From contig NZ_SLWN01000004.1 in NCBI RefSeq assembly GCF_004342025.1, positions 186,001 through 250,000 on the forward strand: 64,000 bases of DNA, in the 5' to 3' direction. This document shows positions 35,503 through 44,932 of the stretch, one piece after another; position 1 is the first letter of the stretch, and the number at the start of each line of letters is the position of its first letter. A program made the translations under genes and the position numbers. This DNA comes from Kribbella steppae (GTDB lineage: Bacteria > Actinomycetota > Actinomycetes > Propionibacteriales > Kribbellaceae). The notes under the pieces were generated by a model. That model searched no databases and had not been told where the DNA came from. It worked only from the letters and a program-made list of their open reading frames with translations.

Positions 35503-36453
35503 GTGACGACTACTGACCGGGTCCCGCTGCAGGCCTGGCTTCCGACGATGCTGGCCCTGGCGGCCATCTGGGGTTGCAGCTTCCTGTTCATCTCGGTCGG
35601 CGTGCGGGAACTGCATCCGCTCTACCTGGCGCTCGGGCGGGTCGTCGCCGGCTCGCTGGTGCTGCTGATCATCCTGGCCGTGAAGCGGGAGTCGCTGCCC
35701 CGCGATCCGCGCCTGTGGGTGTACTCGTTCGTCGTCGGCGCGGTCGGATCGGCGATCCCGTGGACGCTGTTCGGGTACGGCGAGCAGCGGATTCCGTCCC
35801 TCCTGGCGGGGATCTGGAACGGCATCACCCCACTCGTGGTCCTGCCGATCGCGGTGCTGATCTTCCGCACCGAGACGTTCTCGCTGCAGCGGGTGCTCGG
35901 TCTGATGGTCGGGTTCGGCGGCATGCTCGTCGTACTCGGTGCGTGGAACGTCCAGGGCGGCGCGAACCTGACCGGTCAGCTGCTGTGCATGCTCGCGGCC
36001 GTCTGCTACGGCTTCGCGGTGCCCTATCAGAAGCGGTTCATCGCCGGCACGACGCTGTCCGGTACGGCGTTGTCCGCCAGCCTGCTGATGTGCGCAGCGG
36101 TCCAACTCGCGGTGGTCGCTCCGATCATCACCGGTGAGGCGCCGCCGGCGCCGTGGTCGCTGTCGATCGAGGTGCTCGGCAGTGTGATCGCGCTCGGAGC
36201 ACTCGGGAGCGGGCTCGCGTTCGTGCTCAGCCTGCGCAACATCCGGCTGATCGGCGCCAGCCGGTCGTCGATGGTGACCTACCTGATGCCGATCTTCTCG
36301 ATCCTGGTCGGCGTGATCGTGCTGCACGAGCACATCACCTGGTACCAGCCGGTCGGCGCGCTGATCGTCCTGCTCGGCGTCGCGGTCTCGCAGGGCTTGC
36401 TGCGGAACCTCAGGCGCAAGCCGGCGCTGGCTGCCGAGGCGTCAGCGGCGTAA
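35503..36453 (+). CDS. EamA/DMT-family transporter
   Basis: A ten-helix membrane protein of 316 residues with the duplicated EamA fold. The first half has ALAAIWGCSFLFISVGVREL and PLYLALGRVVAG; the second has GQLLCMLAAVCYGFAVPYQK and a terminal QPVGALIVLLGVAVSQGLL. Members export amino acids or other metabolites; the substrate is unknown. AGGAG lies nine bases before the GTG at 35503. The ATG at 35485 in the same frame has its AGG directly against it and is less likely. It overlaps the convergent DUF606 gene by 12 bp. Confidence 0.9.
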   Translation: MTTTDRVPLQAWLPTMLALAAIWGCSFLFISVGVRELHPLYLALGRVVAGSLVLLIILAVKRESLPRDPRLWVYSFVVGAVGSAIPWTLFGYGEQRIPSLLAGIWNGITPLVVLPIAVLIFRTETFSLQRVLGLMVGFGGMLVVLGAWNVQGGANLTGQLLCMLAAVCYGFAVPYQKRFIAGTTLSGTALSASLLMCAAVQLAVVAPIITGEAPPAPWSLSIEVLGSVIALGALGSGLAFVLSLRNIRLIGASRSSMVTYLMPIFSILVGVIVLHEHITWYQPVGALIVLLGVAVSQGLLRNLRRKPALAAEASAA

Positions 36454-37431
36454 GTTCGGCACGGCGGCGACCACTACAGCGACCAGGGCGAGCAAGGTTC
36501 CGGCGACGACCGGGAAGGTGACGGCCTTGTCGGCGGCCGGGACGAACAGGTCGATGAACAGGCTCCCGATCAGCTGACCGGCGAGCGTCCCGAGGCCGAG
36601 CACGAACACGCCCACCACGCGGACCACAGCCGCGGCCGCGCTGATGAAGATCACTCCGCACGCGCCGCCCAAGTACAGCCAGGGCTCGCTCGGCAGGTGC
36701 TGCGGTGCACCCCGCATGGTCAGGTCGACGAGGAAGACCGCGAGCAGGGCGACGAAGCCGACGAGGAAGTTGACCACGCCGGCCGCGACCGCGCCGTACG
36801 CGTCCCGTGAGGCGGTGCGGGCGACGCGCCCGTTGATGGCTTGCTGGACCGCCGCACCGATGCCGCCCAGTGCAGGCAGTACGGCGAGCAGCAGGCCGTC
36901 CGGGTGACTCAACTGCGAGGACACCGCGAGTACGACGGCTGCGAGCGCCAGGACCGCCCCGACGACGCGGAGGGTGGTATACGGCTGGGGACCGGCCGGA
37001 CCGAAGCCGAGGCGATCGACGACCAGACTGCTGACGGCCTGCCCGGCCACGCCCGCCACGGTGAAGACGGCTACTCCGATCACGGACACCGTGATGGATT
37101 GGGTCGCGACCAGGAACGCGCCGGCCAGTCCCCCGATGCACTGCCACCAGCGCAGACCGCCGTGGCCGCGCATCGGCGTCCGGATGGCGCGCCAGACGTT
37201 GCCGAGTGAACGGCGGATCGGCGGCACCAACGCCGTACCGATCAGCAGGATCAACAGGCCGGTGCCGAACGAGATCAGCGCGGCCGCGACACCATCGGCG
37301 AGAACGTGACCGAGTTCGCCGTTGAGCCGGGACTGGACCGCGACCAGCATCCCGATGCCGAACGCCGCGCTCAGCCCGACGACCTGGTGGTGCTGGGCCG
37401 AACGGGCAGGGCGGGTGGCGGTCGTTGTCAC
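36442..37431 (-). CDS. DMT-family transporter (DUF606/YdcZ type)
   Basis: About 329 residues and ten hydrophobic segments in two repeats. The repeat starts are GLSAAFGIGMLVAVQSRLNG and LPALGGIGAAVQQAINGRVA, which match the Q..(L/I)NG motif of the YdcZ/DUF606 family. Substrate unknown. The start is unsure: a GTG at 37431 fits best, though its AGAGGG is very close; a GTG at 37479 would add 16 residues. It lies 50 bp beyond rsmB on the same strand. Confidence 0.85.
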   Translation of the reverse strand: MTTTATRPARSAQHHQVVGLSAAFGIGMLVAVQSRLNGELGHVLADGVAAALISFGTGLLILLIGTALVPPIRRSLGNVWRAIRTPMRGHGGLRWWQCIGGLAGAFLVATQSITVSVIGVAVFTVAGVAGQAVSSLVVDRLGFGPAGPQPYTTLRVVGAVLALAAVVLAVSSQLSHPDGLLLAVLPALGGIGAAVQQAINGRVARTASRDAYGAVAAGVVNFLVGFVALLAVFLVDLTMRGAPQHLPSEPWLYLGGACGVIFISAAAAVVRVVGVFVLGLGTLAGQLIGSLFIDLFVPAADKAVTFPVVAGTLLALVAVVVAAVPNLRR

Positions 37432-37480
37432 CCCTCTATCATGACCGTTCGCCGTCTTGCACCTGACAACAGGGTCCACA

Positions 37481-38860
37481 TTACGACCGCCGGATCAACG
37501 CCAGATACATCGCGTCGGTGCCGTGCAGGTGCGGCCACAGCTGTACGTCGGGACCGTCGCCGAGATCGGGCACACCCGGGAACAGCGCTCGGGCGTCCTC
37601 GAGCACGGCGTCGTCCCGCTTGCCGAGTACGGCGTCCACCACCGCGTGGGTCTCGTCGAGGTGTGGCGAGCAGGTGACGTATGCCACCACGCCACCCGGT
37701 CGGACCGACGTGATCGCCGAGTCGAGCAGGTCCTCCTGCAATGGCTGGAGCTCGACCACGTCTTCCGGCGTACGGCGCCAGCGGGCCTCTGGTCGACGGC
37801 GAAGCGCGCCGAGGCCGCTGCACGGGACATCGGCGAGCACCCGGTCGAACGACCCGGCCGGCCAGGTGGGCTTGGTGCCGTCGCCGACCAGCACCTGGTG
37901 GTCGCCGGGGATCGCGCGAAGGTTGGCGCGGACAAGGTCGGCGCGGTGCTTGAGCGGCTCGATTGCCGTCAGCTGGCCTTCGCGCTGCTGAACGATTGCC
38001 GCGAGCAGAGCGGACTTGCCGCCCGGCCCGGCGCAGAGGTCGAGCCACTTGGTGTCCGAACCGTCGAGCGGGGCCGTCGCCAGCGCGGTCGCGACCAGCT
38101 GCGAGCCCTCGTCCTGAACACCGGCCCGACCAGTGGCCACCGCGTGGATCCGGCCGGGGTCACCACCACCCTGCAACACGGCCGCGTACTGCGACCAGCG
38201 AGCCGGCGACGCACCCGCCTCAACCAACTCATCGACATCCGACAGCCCCGGCCGAGCCACCAACGTCACCCGGGGCGGCGCGTTGTCCGCATCGAGCAGT
38301 TCTTCAAGGCCCTTGTCGTCCAGCGCTTTCACGAAGGCTTCGATCACCCAGCGGGGATGGGCTTTCGCGATTGCCAGGTAACCGAGCCGGTCGTCCTCGA
38401 TCCTCGGTGCAACCGACGCGATCCACTGGTCGAGGGAGCGTTGGCTGATCTTGCGGAGGACGGCGTTGACCAGGCCGCTGCGTTTCTGGCCGATCTCCGA
38501 GCGGGTCAGCGTCACCATCTCGCTGACCGCGGCGTACGAGTCGACTCGCATCCGCAACAGCTGATGCGTGCCCAGGCGGAGCAGGTCGAGCAGCTCCGGA
38601 TCCAGGTCGGCGAGGGGGCGCGACACGTTGCGGGCGAGGAAGGCGTCGTACGTGCCCTGCCAGCGCAGCGTGCCGTGCACGAGCTCGGTGCAGAACGCGG
38701 CGTCCCGGCCGCTGAGGCGTTGGTCGCGGAGCGCCTTGTTGAGCGCGAGGTTCGCGTACCCGCCCTCGGCGGTCACCTGCCGGATCACCTGGTAGGCGAC
38801 CCGGCGGACCTGATCCGGACGTCGCTGCGGCGCCCGGTTGCGAGGCGAACGATCACTCAC
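37481..38860 (-). CDS. rsmB: 16S rRNA m5C967 methyltransferase RsmB
   Basis: A 459-residue rRNA methyltransferase. The N-terminal NusB-like RNA-binding domain (about 15-150) has [20 protein letters not shown]. The Rossmann domain has the SAM motif [16 protein letters not shown]. The two catalytic cysteines are in [19 protein letters not shown] and [10 protein letters not shown]. It methylates C967 of 16S rRNA with S-adenosylmethionine. Its ATG overlaps the fmt stop by 4 bp; def, fmt and rsmB form a translation-linked block common in actinobacteria. Confidence 0.95.
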   Translation of the reverse strand: MSDRSPRNRAPQRRPDQVRRVAYQVIRQVTAEGGYANLALNKALRDQRLSGRDAAFCTELVHGTLRWQGTYDAFLARNVSRPLADLDPELLDLLRLGTHQLLRMRVDSYAAVSEMVTLTRSEIGQKRSGLVNAVLRKISQRSLDQWIASVAPRIEDDRLGYLAIAKAHPRWVIEAFVKALDDKGLEELLDADNAPPRVTLVARPGLSDVDELVEAGASPARWSQYAAVLQGGGDPGRIHAVATGRAGVQDEGSQLVATALATAPLDGSDTKWLDLCAGPGGKSALLAAIVQQREGQLTAIEPLKHRADLVRANLRAIPGDHQVLVGDGTKPTWPAGSFDRVLADVPCSGLGALRRRPEARWRRTPEDVVELQPLQEDLLDSAITSVRPGGVVAYVTCSPHLDETHAVVDAVLGKRDDAVLEDARALFPGVPDLGDGPDVQLWPHLHGTDAMYLALIRRS

Positions 38861-39786
38861 GTGGACGGTCCCAGGCGGTCCTCATCGGTGAGCCGGACGC
38901 CACGAGCCCAGTCGGCCGCGGCCATCGGCTTCTTGCCCTGCGGCTGAACCGTCACCAGCTCGACCGCCTTGCTGCCGGTACCGACCTTCACGCTCGACTT
39001 GGTCGCCTGCAGCTCACCAGGCTTCAGCTCCTCATCGGTCTGCCGGACGGCGAGCACCTTCAACCGCTCACCACGGAACGTCGTCCACGCGCCCGGTGCC
39101 GGGTTGCACCCGCGCACCAGCCGATCCACCCGCTGCGCCGGAGCACTCAGGTCCAGCTCGGCGTCCTCGACGTTGATCTTCGGGGCCAGCGTGACACCGT
39201 CGGCCGGCTGCTCCCGCGCCTCGAGTACGCCGGCCTCGACCCCGTCCAGCGTGTCGACCAGTAGCTTGGCGCCGGACTCGGCCAGCCGGGTGAGCAGATC
39301 ACCGGAGGTGTCCTCGGGACCGATCGGCTCGGTGAGTACGCCGTACACCGGGCCGGCGTCGAGCGCCTTCACGATCCGGAACGTGCTCGCCCCGGTCACG
39401 TCGTCGCCGGCGATGATCGAGTGCTGCACCGGCGCGGCCCCCCGCCAGGCCGGGAGCACCGAGAAGTGCAGGTTGATCCAGCCGTGCTTCGGGATGTCCA
39501 GCGCGGCCTGGGGCAACAATCCGCCGTACGCGACGACCGGACAGCAATCCGGCGCGATCTCGGTCAGCCGGGCAAGGAACTCGGGATCGCTCGGCTTGAC
39601 CGGCTTGAGAACCTCGATCCCGAGCTCCTCGGCGAGCTGGGCGACCGGCGACGCGACCAGCTTGCGGCCGCGGCCGGCCGGTGCGTCCGGACGGGTGACG
39701 ACGGCGACCACTTCGTGGCGGCTGGCAACGATCGCCTTGAGGGCGGCGACGGCTGGTTCCGGCGTACCGGCGAAGACGACTCTCAC
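38857..39786 (-). CDS. fmt: Methionyl-tRNA formyltransferase
   Basis: A 309-residue enzyme that formylates initiator Met-tRNA using 10-formyl-tetrahydrofolate. It starts [16 protein letters not shown]. The active-site region [18 protein letters not shown] holds the Asn and His, and GDDVTGAST the Asp. The C-terminal OB-fold domain begins near [16 protein letters not shown]. Overlaps of 4 bp with def (upstream) and rsmB (downstream) show a coupled operon. Confidence 0.96.
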   Translation of the reverse strand: MRVVFAGTPEPAVAALKAIVASRHEVVAVVTRPDAPAGRGRKLVASPVAQLAEELGIEVLKPVKPSDPEFLARLTEIAPDCCPVVAYGGLLPQAALDIPKHGWINLHFSVLPAWRGAAPVQHSIIAGDDVTGASTFRIVKALDAGPVYGVLTEPIGPEDTSGDLLTRLAESGAKLLVDTLDGVEAGVLEAREQPADGVTLAPKINVEDAELDLSAPAQRVDRLVRGCNPAPGAWTTFRGERLKVLAVRQTDEELKPGELQATKSSVKVGTGSKAVELVTVQPQGKKPMAAADWARGVRLTDEDRLGPST

Positions 39787-40334
39787 AGGCCGAACCCATT
39801 CATCGAGTGCGGTGACACCTTCACCGTCGGTACGCCGCTGAGGCCGGACCAGTCCGCCTCACGGATCGCCTTCATCGCCTGCTTCCGGGTCTCGGTGTCG
39901 AGCCGGTCGATGAACAGGACGCCGTCCAGGTGGTCGGTCTCGTGCTGGATGCAGCGCGCCAGCAGGTCCGAGCCCTCGATCAAGACCGGATCGCCGTACA
40001 TGTTGAAACCCCTCGCGATCACCGACTGGGCCCGGACGCAGTCGAAGGTGAGGCCGGGGAGTGACAGACAGCCCTCCGGGCCGAACTGTTCGTCCGCGGA
40101 CAGCGCCAGCTCCGGGTTGACCAGGTGCCCGAGCTCGCCCTCGATGTGCCAGGTGAAGACACGGAGGCCGACGCCGATCTGGGGCGCGGCCAGGCCCGAG
40201 CCCGGGGCGGCCTGCATGGAGTCGGTGAGGTCCTGGACCAGGCGGCGCAACTCGGCGTCGAAGTCGACGACCGGCGCGGCCTTGGTGGTCAGGACGGGGT
40301 CGCCGAACAGGCGGATGGGTGTGACCGACAACAG
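39783..40334 (-). CDS. def: Peptide deformylase
   Basis: A 183-residue metalloprotease that removes the formyl group from new proteins. All three motifs are present: [19 protein letters not shown] (metal Cys) and QHETDHLDG (two metal His and catalytic Glu). The family start is [13 protein letters not shown]. No ATG fits; the best start is a TTG at 40334 with GGAGAG four bases upstream, while a GTG at 40346 is an alternative. It heads the def-fmt-rsmB block and is divergent from the secreted C39-like gene. Confidence 0.94.
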   Translation of the reverse strand: MLSVTPIRLFGDPVLTTKAAPVVDFDAELRRLVQDLTDSMQAAPGSGLAAPQIGVGLRVFTWHIEGELGHLVNPELALSADEQFGPEGCLSLPGLTFDCVRAQSVIARGFNMYGDPVLIEGSDLLARCIQHETDHLDGVLFIDRLDTETRKQAMKAIREADWSGLSGVPTVKVSPHSMNGFGL

Positions 40335-40493
40335 ACTCTCCACAGCGCTCCACGGACCTGGACCTGGCAAGTCTAGTGCGCTCCGCCGGTGGGTTCGGGC
40401 CGGGAGGGGGCCTCCACATTGTTGCCACAAGCACGTACTGTGGTCTCAGGCGTACCTACAGTCACAACCGTCACACGCCCAACGGGAGACCCA

Positions 40494-41786
40494 ATGCCCA
40501 CAGCAGCACGGGGGGCAACTCTGATCCTCCTGGGTGCCTTACTGGCCCAGGCACCCCTTACCGCAGCCGCCTACCAGCCGCGCGACCGTACGACGTCCAG
40601 CGCGCCGGCCACCGCGATCCCCGCCAGCGAGCCGACCACTGCGGTCCCGTCCACCGAGACTCCCACCCAGCCTGTCGCCCAGGACACTGCGGCGCGGTCG
40701 TGGAGCGAGGTGGTGAAGCAGGTGACCGAGACCTCGCCCAACAGCCTGGAGCTGCGGTCCGCAGACAGCTCGGCACGGGCCTCCTCGGTGATGCGCTGCT
40801 TCAAGCTCGAGGAGGAGAACTACTGCCTCGGGCTGGGCTTCGTGGATCAGGTGCCGAGCGGGGCGGCGCTGCAGGAGATGATGGCGCCGCCGCCGAGCGT
40901 GAGTGCCGACGGCGAGGTCGGTGTGGAGCAGGACATCCCGACCGGTGACCTCACCCCGCAAGCTTTCGTCGCGGAACGCGCGTCGATGCCGAAGAGCGCC
41001 CGCGTCAACGCCGAACTCGACGAGATGCAAGCCGCCTGGGACGGCCGCGACAAAGCCCGCTCTCTCCGTTTGCTGGATGCGTCCTCCGAGCCGACCCCAC
41101 CGACTCCTACCGCACCCCCGACAGCGACTCCGACCGCTCCGACCACGCCGGTCCCGAGCACGCCGATGCCTACGCGGAGTGCGCCTAGTCGCGGGACGCC
41201 GACGCCGGTGCCTACTCCGGTGGCGCCGGTGAAGCTGCCGACGTCGTCGTACATCATGAAGGGCTTCCGGACCTCGCAGGAGAAGGGGTACTGGTGCGGT
41301 CCGGCGACGTTCCAGTCGATCGACTGGGCCGACGACAACCAGAAGGACACCCAGGCGTCCTGGGCCAAGGACCTCGGCACGACGACCTCCGGTACGGCGA
41401 TCTCGGCGATGGTCAAGCAGACCAACCTGAAGACCAACTGGGACCTCGCGGCCGGCACCTACATCGTCCAGAACGTCGGCCACTGGAACGCGCAGAAGTT
41501 CTTCACCGTGCACCAGAACCACCTCGGCGACGGCCGGCCCGCGCCGGTCATCGAGCACACCCAACTGCTGAAGCGCTACTTCCCGTACCTGGCCTTCAAC
41601 CACAGCGGCCACTACCAGGTCGGCCGCGGCTACGACCGGGCGAAGGGCACGATCGCGATCTACGAGGTGTTCAACGAGCGCCGGTTCAACAGCCGCGGGA
41701 ACGTCACCGACGGCCCGAAGAACATCCCGGCGACCGCCCTGTTCAACGCGACCCTGGCCAACTCCTTCAAGAACATCGGCCTCTGA
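40494..41786 (+). CDS. Secreted protein with C39-like peptidase domain
   Basis: A 430-residue exported protein. Signal peptide about residues 1-26 (LILLGALLAQAPLTAAA). Residues about 27-200 contain polar helices and a short Cys-bearing hairpin (MRCFKLEEENYCLGLGFV). A Pro/Thr linker follows (TPPTPTAPPTATPTAPTTP onward, about 50 residues). The C-terminal domain resembles Peptidase_C39_2: catalytic Cys in GYWCGPATFQSIDWA, and His in FNHSGHYQVGRGYDRA. The first domain is unassigned. GGGAGA precedes the ATG at 40494. A lipoprotein gene follows after 4 bp. It may cleave a peptide or, if inactive, bind one. Confidence 0.85.
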   Translation: MPTAARGATLILLGALLAQAPLTAAAYQPRDRTTSSAPATAIPASEPTTAVPSTETPTQPVAQDTAARSWSEVVKQVTETSPNSLELRSADSSARASSVMRCFKLEEENYCLGLGFVDQVPSGAALQEMMAPPPSVSADGEVGVEQDIPTGDLTPQAFVAERASMPKSARVNAELDEMQAAWDGRDKARSLRLLDASSEPTPPTPTAPPTATPTAPTTPVPSTPMPTRSAPSRGTPTPVPTPVAPVKLPTSSYIMKGFRTSQEKGYWCGPATFQSIDWADDNQKDTQASWAKDLGTTTSGTAISAMVKQTNLKTNWDLAAGTYIVQNVGHWNAQKFFTVHQNHLGDGRPAPVIEHTQLLKRYFPYLAFNHSGHYQVGRGYDRAKGTIAIYEVFNERRFNSRGNVTDGPKNIPATALFNATLANSFKNIGL

Positions 41787-41790
41787 CTCC

Positions 41791-42930
41791 ATGCGTCGTC
41801 TGACCCTGGCTGTCCTGGCCGTCCTGCTCGTGGCCGGCTGCTCCTCGTCCACTGACGACTCCAGCAGCCCATCCAGTACGCCGACCAACCCCCGTACGAC
41901 GGCAACACCGCCAACCACGACACCGTCAGCGCCCACCGACACCGGTACGGCGCTGCCGGTGTGGACGAAGATGATGCGGCAACCGGTCGACGGACAGCAC
42001 CTGGTCACGCAGCAGCGCAAGTACCTCGTCACCCGCGGCAGCGATGAGGCGGGAACGACGACCATCACCGACCGGGCCAGCAAGAAGGCAGTCGTCCGAC
42101 ACGTCCCGGCGGCCGGCTTCGTTGCCCAGTCGCCGGTGGTGATCGACGACCGGTGGGCGCTGATCGAGGACATCCGGTCCGACGGCCCGGACCCGGAGAT
42201 CCGCGTCTACCGCTACGACCTGACCACCGGCCGGCCCGCGGACCTGAGCAAACTACTGCCGAAGGTGTCCGAGCCGGAGATCGGCGCCTCCGACGGCACC
42301 TTCGCCTACAGCTCGACCGACGCGCGCAACCGGTCCTGCCTGATCATCGCCGAGCTCGCCACGCTCAAGTCGCGGACCGTCGCGTGCGTGCCGGGTCCCG
42401 GGTACGTCGCCGATCCGGTCGTGTCGGCCGACACGGTGACGTTCAGCGAGATCACCGCACCGGAGAGCGCTCGCCGCTGCAAGCGCATCCTGACCGCCGC
42501 ACTGTCGGGCGGCCGGGTGCGCCCCGTGCCGGCGGCGACGAACTGCATCCAGTGGAGTGGCGCCTCCTTGCGCGGGGCAACGGTGTGGTCCGAGGTCGGC
42601 GCGACCGATCCGGACCAGTACCAGAGCAAGGCGTACGTGCGTGAGTCGGTCGACTCCCCCGCCCGCGCCCTCGGTGTCGTCGTCACCGACACGATCATTG
42701 CCTGTGGCCATTGGATTCTCTGGGAGACCAGAACCGTCGACGACGGCGACGAGGCGTACCAGATCAACCGCTGGCGCCCCGGCCTGCAACAACCGCAGCG
42801 CATCTACACCGGAAAACCAGGCACCGCGCTGACTCCGCTCACGTGCCAGGACAACACGGTCTACGTCGAGGCGGCCCAGCTCGCGACCACCCCGGCGTAC
42901 ACCGAAACCTTCTCCGCGCCGGCTACTTGA
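41791..42930 (+). CDS. Surface lipoprotein, beta-propeller-like
   Basis: A 379-residue lipoprotein: signal peptide ending LVAGC with lipidated Cys17, then a Ser/Thr/Pro spacer (to about residue 55). The rest is beta-rich with repeating units of the type VVIDDRWALIEDIRS, GTFAYSSTDARN, ADTVTFSEITAPE and HWILWETRTVDDG, as in six- or seven-bladed propellers. Three Cys pairs may be disulfides. Family unknown. It starts 4 bp after the C39-like gene, so the two are probably made together and may act as an envelope pair. Confidence 0.8.
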   Translation: MRRLTLAVLAVLLVAGCSSSTDDSSSPSSTPTNPRTTATPPTTTPSAPTDTGTALPVWTKMMRQPVDGQHLVTQQRKYLVTRGSDEAGTTTITDRASKKAVVRHVPAAGFVAQSPVVIDDRWALIEDIRSDGPDPEIRVYRYDLTTGRPADLSKLLPKVSEPEIGASDGTFAYSSTDARNRSCLIIAELATLKSRTVACVPGPGYVADPVVSADTVTFSEITAPESARRCKRILTAALSGGRVRPVPAATNCIQWSGASLRGATVWSEVGATDPDQYQSKAYVRESVDSPARALGVVVTDTIIACGHWILWETRTVDDGDEAYQINRWRPGLQQPQRIYTGKPGTALTPLTCQDNTVYVEAAQLATTPAYTETFSAPAT

Positions 42931-43543
42931 GTGGCAGTCCGCGGTCGCGGAGGTGCTTGCGCAACGACGCGGCGTCGGTGAAGAGCTCGGCGTCGAGGCC
43001 GACCGCGCGGGCGCCGTCGACGTTGTGCTGTACGTCGTCGGTGTAGAACGTGCGCGCCGCGTCCAGGCCGTACCGCTCGAGCAGGATCCGGTAGATCTTC
43101 TCGCCCGGTTTCACCGTCTCCTCGACGCCGGACACGATTTCACCGTCGAATCCGGTCAGGATCGGGAACGCCTCCTTCGCGACCTCCCACTTGTCCGCCG
43201 AGAAGTTGGTCAGCGCGTACGTCGGGATGCCCAGCTCGCGCAGCTCGGTGACGAGCTCGACGGTGTCCTCGAAGACACCTCTGACCATCTTCAGCCAGCC
43301 GGTGTCGTACGCCTCGATCCACTCGGTGTGCTGGGGGTGCAGCGCGGTCAGCTCCGCGATCGCCTCCTCCCACGGCCGGCCGGCGTCCAGCTGGTGGTTC
43401 CAGTCCCGCGTCGTCACCTCGGTCAGGAACCGGGTGCGCTCCTGCTCGTCCGGGATCAGGTCGGCGTACAGATAGTCCGGGCTCCAGTCCAGCAGCACCC
43501 CACCGATGTCGAACACCACTACGTCGATCGTCCGCTCCGTCAT
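42923..43543 (-). CDS. HAD-superfamily hydrolase
   Basis: A 206-residue cytosolic phosphatase-type enzyme. Motif I VVFDIGGVLLDW (nucleophile Asp11; the second Asp of the classical DxD is replaced by Gly, as in the epoxide-hydrolase-like subgroup), motif II ALTNFSA, the conserved Lys in VKPGEKIYR and motif III FYTDDVQHNV. A helical cap lies between residues 20 and 95. The substrate is unknown. The gene overlaps the convergent lipoprotein gene by 8 bp. Confidence 0.9.
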   Translation of the reverse strand: MTERTIDVVVFDIGGVLLDWSPDYLYADLIPDEQERTRFLTEVTTRDWNHQLDAGRPWEEAIAELTALHPQHTEWIEAYDTGWLKMVRGVFEDTVELVTELRELGIPTYALTNFSADKWEVAKEAFPILTGFDGEIVSGVEETVKPGEKIYRILLERYGLDAARTFYTDDVQHNVDGARAVGLDAELFTDAASLRKHLRDRGLPLK

Positions 43544-43553
43544 GTCCGCAACC

Positions 43554-43643
43554 CTATGCGAACGGCGCCGCCGCCTTGACGGTCCGCAGGATCGGCACGG
43601 TCTCCAGCGCGGTGACCGACTCCAGCGCCGCGGTCGCGAGCGC
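43554..43643 (-). pseudogene. Relic: C-terminal tail resembling an Lrp/AsnC regulator
   Basis: Between two intact genes the minus strand encodes ALATAALESVTALETVPILR, then TVKAAAPFA and a TAG. Lrp/AsnC regulators typically end in a similar pattern (…V..TET.PVLRTVK….). No start or helix-turn-helix remains, because the MFS gene ends six bases upstream. Recognition rests on a short segment only. Confidence 0.4.
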
Positions 43644-43648
43644 TCACG

Positions 43649-44860
43649 TCATGCGGTCGCCGCGTTCGCGGCGGCTCGAGCGTGCAGCGCCGGCGCCAGC
43701 GCGAACTGTCCGATGAAGATAACCACACCGAGCAGCGCGCAGCCGATCCACGTGGCGGTCGGACCGAAGAACTCGAGGGAGTTGGTCCCGGCCAGCGGTC
43801 CGACCACGGTGCCGATACCGAAGGCCATGCCGGACATGCCCATGTAGCCGCCGCGCAGGTCGACCGGAGCGAGGTCCGCGAACACCGCACCGATCACCGC
43901 CGCGAAGCCGATCTCCCCGATCGTCCACACGACGACCGAGAGCCCGTAGCCCCACCAGTCGTGCACGACCGCGCCGATTCCGAACCCGAGACCGACGACC
44001 AGCATCGACGCGGCGAGCAGCTTCGGCCGGTCGAACCTCGCCAGCCGCTTGCCGAGGAACGGCTGGACCAGCACGATCACCACGCCGTTGAGGGCGATCA
44101 CCAGCCCGTACGTCGACGACGGCAGGCCGTCATCCGCCATCGCCAGCGGCAGCGTCGAGTAGCCCTGGAAGTAGATGGTGGCGTAGCCGATCTGGAGCAG
44201 GATCATCAACAGGAACACGGTGTCCCGGAGTGCCACCGGCAGCAGTGGCCGGCGCGACGTGCCCTCGTCCAGGGCCGGGCGGCTCTCCGGCACCATCATC
44301 CAGATCACCAGGCCGGCGATCACCGACGTACCCGCGTTCAGCCAGAAGAGCAGGCCGTAGCCGATCGAGGCCAGCACACCCGCGCTGACGGTGGAGATGG
44401 AGAAGCCGAGGTTGATCGCCCAGAAGAGCAGGCCGTACGCGCGGACTCGTTCACCCGGCTGGAGCAGATCGGCCACGGTCGCCTGCACCGCCGGGCGGAA
44501 CAGGTCGCCGAGCAGGCCGACGAGAAACGCCGCCGCCCAGATCGTCGCCATCGACCGGGCCGACCCCAGCAGGATGAGCGCGCCGGCGGTACCGAAGAAA
44601 CACAACAGCATGGTGACGCGGCGACCGACGCGGTCGGCCAGCCAGCCGCCGACGAGCTGCGACGCCACCGAACCGGCACCGACCGCAGCCGCTACGGCAC
44701 CCGCCGTACCGGCCGACAGGAGGCGGTCCTGGGTCAGGTAGAGAACGAGGAACGGCTGGACGAAGCTGCCGAGCCGGTTGACCAACTGGCACACCCAGAG
44801 CGCCCAGAAGGCCCGCGGCAGGGCGGGCGCGGGCGACTCGACAGCTGCGGCAGAACTCAT
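43649..44860 (-). CDS. MFS transporter
   Basis: A 403-residue, twelve-segment carrier of the MdtH/multidrug-like type. It starts with FWALWVCQLVNRLGSFVQPF, then the A-motif GGWLADRVGRRVTMLL. The sixth-segment loop (MMVPESRPALDEGTSRRPL) is followed by the second half, with FLGKRLARFDRPKLLAASML. Probably a drug or metabolite exporter. It is divergent from a DUF5937/ArsR-type regulator with a perfect inverted repeat between them, so it is likely the regulator's target. Confidence 0.92.
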   Translation of the reverse strand: MSSAAAVESPAPALPRAFWALWVCQLVNRLGSFVQPFLVLYLTQDRLLSAGTAGAVAAAVGAGSVASQLVGGWLADRVGRRVTMLLCFFGTAGALILLGSARSMATIWAAAFLVGLLGDLFRPAVQATVADLLQPGERVRAYGLLFWAINLGFSISTVSAGVLASIGYGLLFWLNAGTSVIAGLVIWMMVPESRPALDEGTSRRPLLPVALRDTVFLLMILLQIGYATIYFQGYSTLPLAMADDGLPSSTYGLVIALNGVVIVLVQPFLGKRLARFDRPKLLAASMLVVGLGFGIGAVVHDWWGYGLSVVVWTIGEIGFAAVIGAVFADLAPVDLRGGYMGMSGMAFGIGTVVGPLAGTNSLEFFGPTATWIGCALLGVVIFIGQFALAPALHARAAANAATA

Positions 44861-44896
44861 GAGGACAACTCTCGGAGACGGCCGTAGTACTGTCGA

Positions 44897-44918
44897 CGAT
44901 TAGGCACAGGACTAATCG
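44897..44918. promoter_or_regulatory. Likely operator of the divergent MFS/regulator pair
   Basis: A perfect inverted repeat CGATTAG-N8-CTAATCG in the 72-bp gap between the two starts, 14 bp before the regulator GTG and 36 bp before the MFS ATG. A site here could repress both genes. Confidence 0.65.
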
Positions 44919-44932
44919 GTTAGGGTGGCACC

